Shown in pieces: positions 22,690 to 34,400 of a stretch of 64,000 nucleotides of DNA. Within the stretch, counting starts at the first letter, position 1; the number at the start of each line of letters is the position of its first letter. The DNA is from Panicum virgatum (lineage: Eukaryota; Streptophyta; Magnoliopsida; Poales; Poaceae). The translations under genes and the position numbers were made by a program. The stretch covers positions 443,596 through 507,595 of the forward strand of contig NC_053149.1 of the NCBI RefSeq assembly GCF_016808335.1. The letters are read 5' to 3'. Under the pieces are notes generated by a model. That model was not told where the DNA came from. It made no database searches and was given only the letters and a program-made list of their open reading frames with translations.

Positions 22690-23188
22690 CAGGGTTCCCC
22701 TTAACCGGTCCGGTTCCGGTTTGGGCCGGTATCAAAGATACCGGCCCCAATTCAAAATTCAAATTTAAATTCAAAAAAATGAAAAATTCTCAAAAAAATC
22801 ATAAAAATACTTCAAGGTGCGACGAATCTAATGGTGTTAAATTTTCTCAAAAATTCGTTCGTTTAACATACTTTTCGGGCATTTAAAGTTAAAACAAAAA
22901 AAAGAAAAAAATAAGACGGCCCATTAAGGCCCACTTGATAAACCGGTCAAACCGGCCAGTATACCAGTCCAAACTGGTTACACATGCGATTTTAAATTTA
23001 GATTTGAATTCAAACCGGTCAAACCAACCGGTAAACCGGTCGGTATACCAGTACAAACCGATTGAACTGGATTTTTTGAATTCAAATTTGAATTTGACCG
23101 ATTTCTACCGGTAACCGGTCAAACCGGTCCGGTTTACCGAAACCAGAGTGCTCCGGTTTGGGGTGTCCGGTTGGGGAAAAAAACCCTG
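22690..23188. mobile_element. Non-autonomous hAT element with perfect 8-bp target duplication
   Basis: 499 bp flanked by TGTACGAC on both sides (22682-22689, 23189-23196). It begins CAGGGTTCCCC and ends, reversed, CAGGGTTTTTTTCCCC. The interior is full of ACCGGT/CCGGTTT motifs on both strands and has no coding potential. The 8-bp duplication and CAGGG terminus fit hAT. Confidence 0.92.
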
Positions 23189-23254
23189 TGTACGACGCGG
23201 ACGGATGACAAACCAAAAAAAGTGACTCTTACTCCTTTTTTATAGTAATAATAA

Positions 23255-23282
23255 GTTTGTGCCCGTGCGTTGCCACGGGCTG
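23255..23282. repeat. Hairpin motif resembling a Helitron end, copy 1
   Basis: GTGCCCGTGCGTTGCCACGGG forms a short GC stem (CCCGTG / CACGGG). The preceding 60 bp (AAAGTGACTCTTACTCC...) resemble those before a second copy at 28594. Such hairpins close to one end are typical of grass Helitrons, but I see no clear CTRR terminus. Confidence 0.4.
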
Positions 23283-26156
23283 CAAAAAAATCAGTGCATT
23301 ACAAATACTATAGCACTTATTGAATCCAATCCAAATACTAACAAATCCATAATGCTTGATTCAAAAACACAGTTGACATTCAAACTCGTGATGCGAATTT
23401 GGAACCAAATCGAAGAGTTAATATATTCCAAGACATTCAGACAATTATATGTTAGTCTGGAACGGTTGAACCATCTAATCTATTTATAGAGAAAATAATA
23501 CGAGCGACAGGTCTAAGGTATCTAACAAAATGACAATATGCCAACACTTGGGCCATACGAGAATTAATTGAAACAATGTTTCAAAACTATCAACGTAAAT
23601 CAATCTCTTTGCGGATCGGCGGAGGGAGTTGTCACTGCTATTGCGCCTTAGCAAATAAACCTGGACAGGGATATGGATAAGACAAGCAGTGGTATGAGAA
23701 TATTATCCACTTTGCAACCCTGAGAAGGCTAGTGATACAAAAGCATTTCAAGCTTGGACACTCCACAGTATGATGTTAGAAGCAATGAAAATGAAATGCC
23801 ACAATATGTGCACGGATTAGAGAAAGCAAGAGGCAGCCACATGATGGCAAAAATAAGGAGTGAAATCCTTCTAAATATATCTAATCTCTGCGACGAGCTC
23901 CAACAGTAACAAGCACTTGTCATCCCAGAGGTTGACATTTAAATTTCAGTAACAGGCAGATGAGTGACCACTAACAAGCTTCCTAACAGAGACTACACAA
24001 AAACATAAGAGGAAGCTATGCTGACGCACCTTGATTGAGAGCAAACAAAGTACAAAACCTGCAATTTATGGAGCAGGTTAGGGTCCAGGTCTTTATTTTA
24101 AGGAAACAGACAGTAGGAAAATTCTCAGGTTTATGCAGGTGCTTAATCAGATTACTATGGAAAAACAGTTGATATGCAGGGTCAAGTACACACCAGGGCT
24201 GGACAAGTTCATACATGGCTTGCATTGATAGAGCTTCGTGGACATCTCTGATCCAACTCTGATATGATTTCTTGCTGAGTGCCTAATGCACTTGTACAGG
24301 TTTAGCATAAGAGCCTGAATTGCTTGGCCTTGCACCGGATTCTTCTAGGGATTGTTCATTGTAAAGGCCCAAAAAATTGAAACAGTACACCCTAAAGCAT
24401 ACCATGATGGAATATCAAAAGGATATATTAAATTAGCGAACAATCCAATACCTGAGCAAAAAATTATCTTGAAGGAAAAGGGCAAATCCAATACCAGAGC
24501 AAAAAAATTCTCTTGCAGGAAAAGGGCATTTCAAGCAGGACAATGGTGTTCTTGGTCATGAATCTACACTGTCGATCAGACTGGAGGTTCACTGGAGGAC
24601 TATTTATAAAACATAAATTGCTGTTCTAACCTGGTGAATACCATCTCACCCGTGAGAATCATCATTAGCCCATCCCAACCTAACATCCTGACTCAAAAGC
24701 ACCATGGTTGGACATGGAAGGAGCTCGTTCATGGAGGGAAGCATGATTTTTGTCGAAAAGAAAGCTGATAAGCAAGGGACTCGTACAAAACACACACCAG
24801 CAGCAAAGCCATGGGATCCAACACAAGCTCCCGCATCCAACAAGAATCCCAGATCCGCACCATGGCCACCATCTTTGCCATCGCCCGTGCTCCACAATAG
24901 ACACCTATGTAAATATGTTTGGGAGCAGTTGATTAACTTTTCAGCACAAATAACAATTGCTCCAACAGTGCTTGAGCATGTGACATAATTCAGCTAGTGA
25001 TTAACTTGGCAGGCGATAAACCAAATAAAATTATGGAGCGGGACCTATATAACTTAATAAGCTTTATATGTTACATGACCAGGAAACAATTTGAAACTAC
25101 AGTTTATCAGGTAAGCCACATGCCCCAGAATTTCATAAGATAATATTTCAAACTGTGAACATGAAAATTAGGCATCAATGAAAATAAACACAAGTCACCA
25201 CATGCTCCCTCTCCGCTTGACAACATGCGGTGATGAACCAAAACCACCGAGATCCCATCAAAAATCAAGGAGACACCACCCACAACCAACGCAAAACACA
25301 ACTCTAGTAAGCAAGCCCAAATAAATATGAGGAAAATTACACAAGATACCAGCAGCAGAAACTGTAAAAAAAACTTTGGTAAACAATTCATTATGTCCTT
25401 TATCCGATATTGTTTCTCTGCTTTCAATAACATCTGTCAGGCCAAGGCTTGACAACCTTAGTATGATGCTCTTACAGGTTACAGCATAATATATGAATCT
25501 AATGAAAACAAAGATAAAAAAAATGCAAATGACATAGCTATAAAATATACCTCCTTAGTTTTCACTGCATTAAGACCCAAAGGCAATATCTTACAATTTG
25601 AGAAATCTCACATAGGCAGTGGAAGGGCTAGAAAGGGAGAATGTGGCCTGTGGTTTAGTTACTCTAGTTTTTGAGCACGAATGAGTTCCATATATTTTAG
25701 AACTTGAGGATCAAATATCAAAGTGGTGAACTCATATTTTTTTTCTTATCTATGTTCTACTCTTTCAGTTGCTCATTGATGAATCAGGTTGAATCAAAAA
25801 GTATCTTTAAGAAAAAATAAAGTTACCTCTGTCAGGATTCATTCAGTTCATTGAACTCATTTAGTTTTAACCAGTTCACCAATATCACCTTGCAAATATC
25901 ACCTTAATATAAAAATTCAATCAATCTATAAACTATAATCATTTGCCTATTCTGTTACCACCTAAGACAGTATGAGAATATTTGGTCATGAATACACTAC
26001 AGATGAACACTGCAGAACAAAACTTACTGATGATTTCCGAACTGACGGTATTTGGATCTCAATAAGAAATCTAACAAGCAACAGGTTCTCATATCCTGTT
26101 TTCACCATTGGACGGAGCTGAAATAGTGGAAAACATTTTAGTATTACTACTACCAC
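23283..26156. other. AT-rich region, possibly introns of a captured or decayed gene
   Basis: No complete gene. Minus-strand exon-like pieces occur (for example SSLGLTDVIESRETISDKG near 25390-25450, bordered by plausible splice sites) but I recognise no family. They may belong to the S1-domain fragment at 26157 upward. Confidence 0.3.
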
Positions 26157-26645
26157 CAGTGTGTGGGGCTATTAGATGGTTGGGCACGAAAACCTGCAGG
26201 GAGTTGAACTTGACGGTGAGCCCGCCGCTGTTTGCTCTCAGCACCGTCAGCATGAAGGTCTTCCCTTGCTCCTTGTGCACACGCACAGCTTCCCAGTCCG
26301 CAGCGAACTGCAGGTAACACAACTCCCTCAATTGATCAACATTTTATCGAGCAGTAGCCGCGTGCTTCGACAACTGACAAGAAGGGAAAACCGAGCAACT
26401 AACAGGGTACGAACCTAGGCCAGGCGCCCCTCATCGATCGTGGCAGCGGTGGCGGTGGTGGAGCACATGTCTCCCTGGCTGGCGGGGGCACTGGTGCCCT
26501 CTGCACACTATGCTGACGCATGAATAGGGAGAGCAGGGAGGACACAACCTAAGTACCTTGTCGATCTTGTCGAAGGGGTCGGCACGGCGTGGATGCACCC
26601 ATACGATGGCTCGCCAGCAATGGTGGCCGGGCGCTCCCTGCCTCC
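26157..26645 (-). pseudogene. S1-domain-like gene fragment (two exons)
   Basis: The minus-strand exon 26307-26157 has a clean acceptor (TTACCTGCAG) and encodes FAADWEAVRVHKEQGKTF, then MLTVLRANSGGLTVKFNSLQ and VFVPNHLI. This pattern (large residue, NSGGLxVxFNSLxxFVP) is that of S1 RNA-binding domains of plant organelle proteins. A likely upstream exon around 26640-26552 ends RADPFDKIDK before a GTACTT donor. No complete start, transit peptide or further S1 repeats could be joined, so I read it as a fragment or decayed gene. A functional gene with unseen exons is not excluded. The role would be RNA binding; the exact protein is unknown. Confidence 0.45.
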
Positions 26646-27096
26646 TTCCATCCACGCACGAGTCGAACCTTTCCCCACCCCCGCGGGCGGCGCTCCCTGC
26701 CTCCTTCCATCTGGACTCGATCTTCACTCACGAGCTGAGCCCTTCCCCTCCCCCGAACGCGCTGCCGGTGTGGGGGCTCGCTAGATCTGGCCACCACCAT
26801 GAAGAATGGGACGGAGCTGGAGGGAGTCCATGGTGGCTCCGGCAGATCCGGGGCGCACCGGTCCTCGCTCTGGATCCGGACGGCCGCACCTCCCCCCGCC
26901 CCCAGCGCGCAGCGTTGCGCCACCCACAGGGTGCGGGCTGCCGTGGTACCGCAGGAGGAGAGGGAGGGCCGGACGGAGGGGGAGGCTGCGCAAGGCAGCG
27001 AGGATGGGGAGGAGCCGCAGGGGCAGGGCAGTGGTGGGGAGGGCTTCGCGAGGGGAGCGAGCGGGAGGGCAGCGGAGCTTTGGCAAGGGACTTCCT
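26646..27096. other. GC-rich region between the S1 fragment and the long-TIR element
   Basis: Overlapping ORFs on both strands (for example plus 26799-27173, minus 26781-27086) have the Ala/Arg/Pro composition expected of GC-rich noise or of a chloroplast-transit-like first exon. No family is recognised. Confidence 0.3.
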
Positions 27097-28406
27097 GGGT
27101 ATTTAACTATTTGTCATCACTTATTTGTTTGCCATACTTCCAAATAAATCTAATTTTTTTGTCATCCTGCTGAATGCGGAACTAACTATTTGCCAATTTT
27201 GCCGACTTGGCATGCCAAGTCAGCCGGCCAGCGTGGAGCGGGCACGCGAAAAGACCATCTACCCCTACCTTATCTCAGATGTTCTCCCATGTCCTATCTC
27301 TATGGCTGGTGGGACCCACCCATCTTCTCCCGCCTCCCTCTTCTTCCTTTCACCGCCGGAACGCGCCGCCCTTGCCGAGGACCTTGAGGACTAGCTCCGC
27401 TCAACGCCGGCGTTGAAGGCAATATCTACGGGCCGGCGTTGAAGGCGGAGTAGGAGGTCCTGAAGGACGGCGGCGGCGTCGCCTAGGATGGGCAGCAGCC
27501 GGCCTTGAGGAGCTCGACAGCGCTCAGGTTCCGGGGGTCACGTCCCCAGAACGGGCAGCGATTCCATAGGAGCTCGACGCGTCGCCACCATCCGCCGAAC
27601 CACAGCACCGGAGGAGGGGGCCTCGACGTGCGACGCCCCCCCCCCCTCCCCCCGCCCCCGTTGCACCCAGCACCGGAGGGGGCCTCGATGTGCGCGGCGC
27701 GGAGCTCGACGCGCCGCCGCCGTCCGCCGAACCACAGCGCCGAAGGGGGGCCTCGACGTGCGCGGCGCGGAGCTCGACGTGCGCGGCGCGGAGCTCGACG
27801 TGCGCGGCGCGGAGCTCGACGCGCCGCCGCCGTCCGCCGAACCCTAGCGCCGGAGGGGGGCCTCTACGTGCGCGGCGCGGAGCTCGACGCGCCGCCCCCG
27901 CCCGCCGTACCCCAGCACCGGAGGGGGGGCCTCGACGTGCGTGGCGTGGAGCTGGACGCGCCGCCGCCGCCCACCACACCCCTAGCGCCGCCTCCACCCG
28001 CCGCACCCCTAGCGCCGGAGAAGCGCGGTGGGGACGTGGTGGTGGCCGAGGGCGCAGAGAGGGGTGAGGCGGATGGGGGAGTAGGCGAGGAGTAGGGGCG
28101 ACACGGCGGCCATGAGGAGAGCGAGGTGGAGGACTAGGCTAGAGGTTGAAGAAAATGAGCAGGTCCCATTAGTCATAGAGGTACAGAAAGGAAGAGAATA
28201 TGATGATGGCATGCTCAGATACACAAGGGTACGATGGTCTTTTCGCATGCCCATTCCACGCTGGTCGACTGACTTGGCATGCCACATCGGCAAAAATGGT
28301 AAATAGTTAGCTTTGCGTCCAGTAGGATGGCAAAAAATTAGGTTCGTTTGGAAGGATGTCAAACGAGCAGGTGCAGTCCGTAAGAATGGAAAATAGTTAA
28401 ATACCC
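27097..28406. mobile_element. Long-TIR DNA transposon with GC-rich repeat cargo (probable non-autonomous Mutator-like)
   Basis: The left end (27097-about 27330) and right end (about 28180-28406) are imperfect inverted repeats of some 200 bp. Both read GGGTATTTAACTATTT inward, then CTAATTTTTTTG(T/C)CATCCT, GACTTGGCATGCCAAGTCAG and GCGAAAAGACCATC. The interior (27500-28020) is GC-rich and made of tandem GAGCTCGACG(T/C)GC-type units. TIRs this long suggest a MULE, but I could not confirm a 9-bp target duplication. Confidence 0.75.
27560..28020. repeat. GC-rich tandem repeat array
   Basis: Repeats of a unit of roughly 90 bp contain CGCCGCCGCCGTCCGCCGAA, then GGAGGGGGCCTCGACGTG and GCGGCGCGGAGCTCGACG. 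A shorter 24-bp subrepeat (GTGCGCGGCGCGGAGCTCGAC) is iterated three times at about 27755-27820. ORFs across it are by-products of the repeat. Confidence 0.8.
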
Positions 28407-28593
28407 CCTTTGGGGAGGGAGAGGGCGGAGGGGTCGCACTGGATGGGGGAGGGTGCGAGAGGCTCAGATTGCACTGGGTCAAACAGATGGTCAAGATTTT
28501 CTCGAGGTTGGACGAAGCATACAGACACGAGGGTGCAGACGAACGAAGGAAAAGTGACCCTTAGCCTGTTTTTAGTAGCAGACACTATCATAG
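28407..28593. other. Flank of the long-TIR element
   Basis: No gene. It leads into a second Helitron-like hairpin and shares an AAAGTGACCCTTAG motif with the sequence before copy 1 at 23218. Confidence 0.3.
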
Positions 28594-28620
28594 TGCCCGT
28601 GCGTTGCTATGGGTAATATA
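28594..28620. repeat. Hairpin motif resembling a Helitron end, copy 2
   Basis: GTGCCCGTGCGTTGCTATGGG, in the same orientation as 23261. A third, weaker copy (ATGCCGGTACGTTGGTACGGG) lies near 28808. Confidence 0.4.
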
Positions 28621-29340
28621 ATAGACCTACGTAATACTATCAATTTTGTGTTCGGCCACTTCATGTACATACCATGCCATGATTGTCCTATTAGAATTTC
28701 GATTGATTTGTGTGGACTCTGATCAGGATTCCGATTGATGGATGGAGAAAACATTGCTTGCTTTAGAAATATATATAAATATATAGTAGAGATACATAAT
28801 AACAAAAATGCCGGTACGTTGGTACGGGTCAATTATATAAAAAAAAGAAATCCTTTAATTTTTAAAATCACAAATCAATTTTGATCCCTACTATGAAATC
28901 CATCATTTTTAATTCTTTCATGCTTCCAATAAAAAATTATTGCTTGAACGATATAATTTTACGACCATTTGAATTATTCTAACTCCTATTTTCTTTATAA
29001 GGATTCTAAGTGCTTTTTATTGGTTTTAACAAAAATTAAGAATGGAACAAAATTATTTTGGCCCAAAATAATAACGAGAATTTTCATTATTTGGGTCGCA
29101 ATTTGTTTTATTGTCAAATTCTAAAAAGCTTGCTAATCGAGACCTAATTTTGAAATTTCTCAAATATGACCCCTTTAAATTCAATCAAGATCTGATGCCA
29201 CTATTTAATCTCCAGTTTACCCTTAAGCCCCTGGTCTTCTCCCTCACATCGCCAACATTCTCTCTCATCTTCTCCAACATAGCAATAAGACAAGCAGCTC
29301 GATCTTTCTCTCTCTCCTCTGCCTAACTGCCTCCATGAAA
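28621..29340. other. AT-rich transposon-like DNA
   Basis: No gene. A TTGCTTTAGAAATATATATA tract near 28757 is echoed by TTGCTTTATAAATAAATATA near 30318. The repeated pair may mark the ends of one element spanning about 28800-30360. Confidence 0.35.
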
Positions 29341-30060
29341 TCGTCAACGCTAACTCTTTCTCGGACCCCAAATAGGCAAAACCAAACCAAGCAGCAGCCA
29401 CGCACATCATGATGTCACCATCATGGCATCGCGTATGGCATGCTGGGAGCCACCGTCTTGGGCAGGCGCTAACCACCAAATGCAGAGCGAGCGCTGATGG
29501 TCGTCGGCATAGTGCTCCTCTGTCACCGCCACTGCCTGGATGGTGAGGAGAACAGCAACGGGGAGAGGTACGCTGTCCAGAGCCGCATTCCTTCTCGTGC
29601 TCCTCGCCGCTTCTTGGGCGTGATCGTCGGAGGTGGCTGCCGATTCCACCTCAGCTAACGGCTACATGGGCGCAAACGCCGCACCTTGCTCCAGCGCGGG
29701 CACCATCGCGGACGATGATACGTTCGCAGGGAATCTCCACCTTATTGATTATGTCCCTCCTCAAGAGTCGAAACCAGGGACCCTGCCGTAGTGTTCGAGG
29801 TCGGCACGATCGGCGACGGCGGAAAGCGTGTGCACAGCCTGGCGGCTGGCCGGCGCTCTGCCGGCCTGCGGCGACTTGGCGCGCGGCGCAGCGTCGGGCC
29901 CTCCCCTGTGCATGTCCACGAAGGATGTTGTCGTGTGGCTGGCTCGACGCGTGCCTCCTCCCTTCTTCGGCAAGTTCGACTTCGACCGCGATCACCACGC
30001 CTTCACGTCCGACGACGACACCATCACGCTCCGAGCCGCGTTGTAGCGAACCTTGTTAGA
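29341..30060 (+). pseudogene. Unidentified GC-rich gene fragment
   Basis: Between AT-rich flanks lies GC-rich, protein-like DNA. Translations such as MGANAAPCSSAGTIADDDTF near 29667 and FGKFDFDRDHHAFTSDDDT near 29968 look coding but sit in different frames separated by stops. I do not recognise the family. Codon composition like a grass exon and position between the repeated TTGCTTTA tracts suggest a captured gene piece. Confidence 0.35.
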
Positions 30061-30224
30061 CTTTGTATCAAGAGATGTAATGCGCACGTGAAGAATTGGA
30101 TGAGCGGGATTGAGGGCTTATGGAAGGGTGATAATAGGGACGAAGTGATGCGGAAGAAGGAAAGGACTCTAAGTCACTGGACGGGTTCGAGTCGCTCGAC
30201 ATATAAATTAGGCCCACTTTTCAA

Positions 30225-30312
30225 TAACACAAAACAGACTAAATCAAAAATTTAGGTAGAAACCTTAGACTAATGACACAAAACGGACCAAACCAAAAAT
30301 TTAGATAGAAAC
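30225..30312. repeat. Two-copy tandem repeat, about 43 bp
   Basis: ACACAAAAC(A/G)GACTAAA and AAAAATTTAG(G/A)TAGAAACCTTA occur twice in tandem. Confidence 0.75.
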
Positions 30313-30360
30313 CTTACTTGCTTTATAAATAAATATAGATATATATAGTAGTAGAGAAGA

Positions 30361-31203
30361 GATAGACATAGAGATTAGAGAATAGACGTCGCCAAGAGGT
30401 GCTGTCGTTTTTTTTTATCGCCAAGAGGTGCGTGCGATATCTAGTAGACCTAACCTGCAAGGCTAATTAGTTTAAGGCCCAACAAGATGTTTTCTAGTGC
30501 TGCGGTCCGCAGAGACAGTAACAAAAATATCATTTGTCATCAGCACGGCATATGCAAGTGGGCGCTCCTATATATATCTCGTAGAGAGATGGTTAATCAA
30601 CTCATCTGTAAAGCCCATCAAGATCCAAACGATCGTCCGTCCAATATTTTACTAGAAAAATATTGAAAATAGTATTTCGAAAATGTGAACCAGCATTTCG
30701 AAAATTTTGAACCAATTTTTTAAAAATGATGAACCAATATTTTGAAAGTGTCGAACCTCAATATTTTTCCCACATTCTTCTCCAGCGCCGCTGGCCGGCA
30801 GCGGCGGAGCAGGCGGACGAGCCAGGCACGCGGCAGAGCAAGCGGCGTAGGCAACGACAACGGAGCAAGTGCGCGGCATCGGTGCAGTGGCGGGGCGGGC
30901 GGGGCGTGGGCAGGGGCAGCGCGCGGGCAGCCAGCGATGGCGGCGGGAAGAGAGAAGGTGAGAGAGGAAGCTAGGGTTTTGAGTGGATCCAAGGGTTGTG
31001 GTTGTTTTGCACGAATCTCAAACAGTGGAAGATGGGGAAGAAAAAATCTTCTAGAAAATGTGTAGGATTCCTGCATGCAAGTCAGTTTGCTAAACTTATG
31101 TTGGCCAGTTTTGTTTGGGCTGCTACTTACACGCAGCCCAATAGAGGTGGATCCTAGCCCATCGTGCTCTTCACTTTTTTCAGTCAACTAGATCTATTTG
31201 CAC
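30361..31203. other. Unassigned intergenic region
   Basis: It holds a GC-rich patch (30780-30970) with overlapping ORFs on both strands and no recognisable product, and a duplicated TCGCCAAGAGGTGC motif near 30390 and 30417. Confidence 0.3.
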
Positions 31204-31406
31204 CACTGCTACAGAAATCTTTTCCGAAGCGGGAAAAATCATTAACCGAGGTGGTTTTTGCAACCGCCTCGGATCAAACGTCATGGTTAATCATGGCATT
31301 AATCAAGACGGTTTCCATGCCGGACTAGGTTAATTAAATAAAAAAATAAAAATAAAAAGTAAAAGCCCCCCGAGCCCATCACAGGACCGCTGAGCCCATC
31401 ACAATC
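31204..31406. mobile_element. CACTA terminal fragment
   Basis: It starts CACTGCTACAGAAATC, a CACTA-type terminus, followed by subterminal motifs in both orientations (AACCGAGGTGGTTTTTG, AACCGCCTCGG). It is cut off at 31406 by the Tekay-like LTR, so only one end survives here. Confidence 0.6.
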
Positions 31407-34400
31407 TGTAACACCCGGTTTATAAAAGGACATAAACTGAACAATCATATACGTGACAGGATCAAGTCACACGTATATACAACAGAATGAACGGTATATC
31501 ACAGCACATATCACGTAAAAAGATATATTAAAGCGAGTACGAATGTTATTTATTATATTAATGACAAAATGTCTGATACAGAGTATGCGGAAGCATAAAA
31601 CATATACGAAGTCTCTCGGAAGCTGGGCACCACAGGGACGTCGACTGGGAGACGAACGCCTAGAAGTCCTCGTACTCCTGGTAGCTCTGGGTGAACTCCC
31701 TCGCGTCGGCAGGAACTGAGCAGCAGTAGAGTATCCCCAAAAAGGACAAGGGAAAAAATAGAGTAGGCAAGAGTGAGTACACAACTTGTACTCAACAAGT
31801 ATAACACAAAATATGAGGCTCTAAGGTTGGCTGACTTATCTGCATTAGCTTTTAATCTTGGCAAAATTTTATTAAAGTTAATTACTACAAGTTGATGATT
31901 TACCATAACCCAGTTATATAGTAATTAATCAAAATTAACCATGAACCACTGAGAACCAAACCGAAACCACCAAGGTAACCCCACTAATCAAAAGAAGGAT
32001 CTGGGCCGCTCATGACCGTGAGCACGGCTAGTATACCAGTTTTACACTCTGCAGAGGTTGCACATCTTTACCCACAAGTCGTGAGCTACGCTAGTTATTC
32101 ATCACACTTCCTTAGGTGAGATGACTAGCAAACTCACTACGAGGCCATTACAAAGGACCACGTTGGTAAGGGGTAACCGCTAAGGATTCATGCTCCGCAA
32201 CGATGGGCCCCCCTCGAGGGGGTACAAGATAACACAGACCAAGCCTCGCAGCGCAGGGACCATTGAAGCTCACCCCCTCTTGCCCCGTCGGTAAGTTACT
32301 CCCGAACCAAAATGACCTAATTAGTAAGCCAAGACCGTCCCATTACAGTCTTGTGGTTGCGTGGTTGTCCCAAGTTGTCGCTCTAATGACGTACGGTCCT
32401 TATGAAGAGTAGCTAGCACAAAACACAGTGCGAGCCCCCAAACCAAGTTTCTAGAAAAACCAATTTTAACGAGACGTGAGCCACTCAAACGGGCTACTAC
32501 CAGAATTAAGTTGCATATACCATTAATCAAATTAATTAAAAAGGACCAAGTGTGTTATAGCGCGGCACCTAGCACAACTAACCAAAATGCAACCCAAGGG
32601 ATATATAAAGGATATAAAGTGGCTAAGAAAGTCCTTATAGGCATTCAGTATTAAAATGCAGTATGAAAATGTATTTAAAGTGATAGGTGTTGTTCATGTT
32701 ATACTTGCCCTCCTCAAACTGTTCCTGCTACTCAAACGGCTTTGAAGATGGATGCTCCAGGTACTGGTACTGAGGCTCCTCCGGTAGCTCAACGTCTACT
32801 CACCAACACATGGCCAAAAACAAGGCACAACGTAAACATACAAGCAAACAAGTGCAAACACTAAGAAACAGTACAACAATACATTAAAAAAAAGCAAACA
32901 AAACCAAGCTAGGACTATTTTACGCATTACAACGATCGCGTGGACATAAAGAACGCCTAAAACGAAGCTAGAACGGGAAAACTACGCTTAAAACAAGATC
33001 CAGGGGCTTAACTGTAAGAAAAACAGAGTTTCTAGGGGTTTTCTGCAAAAACCGAGGGCCTAAACATAATTAAACCTTAGATCTGGGGTCTAACCCGCAA
33101 AAACACCAAGGCTGGATGGCGGGTTCTATTTTTAAGAAGCTCAGGGTGGTCCGTCTAAGATTTTGGGCTGAACTGCAAATACTTTTGAATGGCACAGGAC
33201 TGCGGGTTGATTACCCAAAAGGACAGGGGCTCTTTAGCAAGATTTCTAGGCCGAAGCGGTAGGGGTGACTTTCGGCCATTGGATCTAGATCTAACGGTTT
33301 GGATCAAAGGGGTAAGTTGTTCTAATCTTGGCCGCTGGCTTCTGATCGGATGGCTCAGGTGCTTTGCGCGCGGGAGCGGCGGCGGTAGGTCGCCGGAGCT
33401 CTGCTCCGCGGCGGGGGGGGGGGGGGGGGGTCGCCGGGTTTGGCCAAACTGGCACCCCAGGGGTCAATTCGACCCGGCTCTGTGTCTAGGATGGACTACG
33501 CGCCATGCGTAGTCCACCTGGGGCCTTTGCGGGCCTCGGGGAGGTCCGTGGCGGCGTGTGCTGCGACGGCGGCGGCCCTGCGCGGCGGGGTTCGCCGGCG
33601 CGTGGCGTGCAGGCTGCTGGGGTGCGCTACGTGCTAAAGCAACTAGCGTAAAAGCATGGCGGGGACTAGGGGTGCTCACCGAGGCTTGAAACGGCCGGGG
33701 GCGTGACGCAGCGGGGTTGGCGGCGAGCTCCGGCGGCGAGGGAGGTGCGGTGCTCGTGGACGGGTCGCAGGCGTGCAGCTCCGGTCATCTTGGTCCCGCG
33801 GGTCGACTTGCGAGTGTGCTGTGAAACCAGAGGAGGGGTCGGGCGGGCCGGAGATGCACCAGTGGCGAGTAAATTACGGTGAGGAGCAGGCTCACCGTGG
33901 AGGCGCCCCGGTGAAATTCCAGCCGCTGCCGGGCAGAGGTCGGGGATGGCTGGCGCGGGGTCGTTCCTGGGCCCGAGGCGGAGCCGGTGCACTGTTTGGC
34001 CGGGGCTCCGGTGCGGCGGAGTGGCGTGGCCGCGGCGGGGTGCTCTGCTCCGAGCAGAGGCAAGGCGGAGGCGGCGGCTAGGTTTTGGGCGTGGCGGCTG
34101 CGATGGGTGGGAGGCGCAGAGAGGGCCCGGGGTGGAGTTTAAAGGAAAGAGCCGGGGATCTCGGCGTGGGAGCCCGAGCGTGATCCCGGCGGAGATCGCG
34201 GGGTGACGGGCGCGGCCGTTGCGTGGCGAGGAAGACGGGAGGAGGGGGGATGACCGGTGGGGTCGCTCGGTCAGTGAGGGGAGGGGCGACGCGCAGGCCG
34301 CACTGTTGGCTGTGCGCGAATGCTGGGCTAAGCTGCGAGGTGACGGAGGGGAGCTGGCCACGTGCGGGGAAAAGAAGGAGAGCGGGCCACTGCGCTAGGC

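Noticed and set aside
30720..31187. Minus-strand ORF of 155 codons
   Set aside because: Pro/Ala/Leu-rich, overlapping plus-strand ORFs, no family signal or promoter context.
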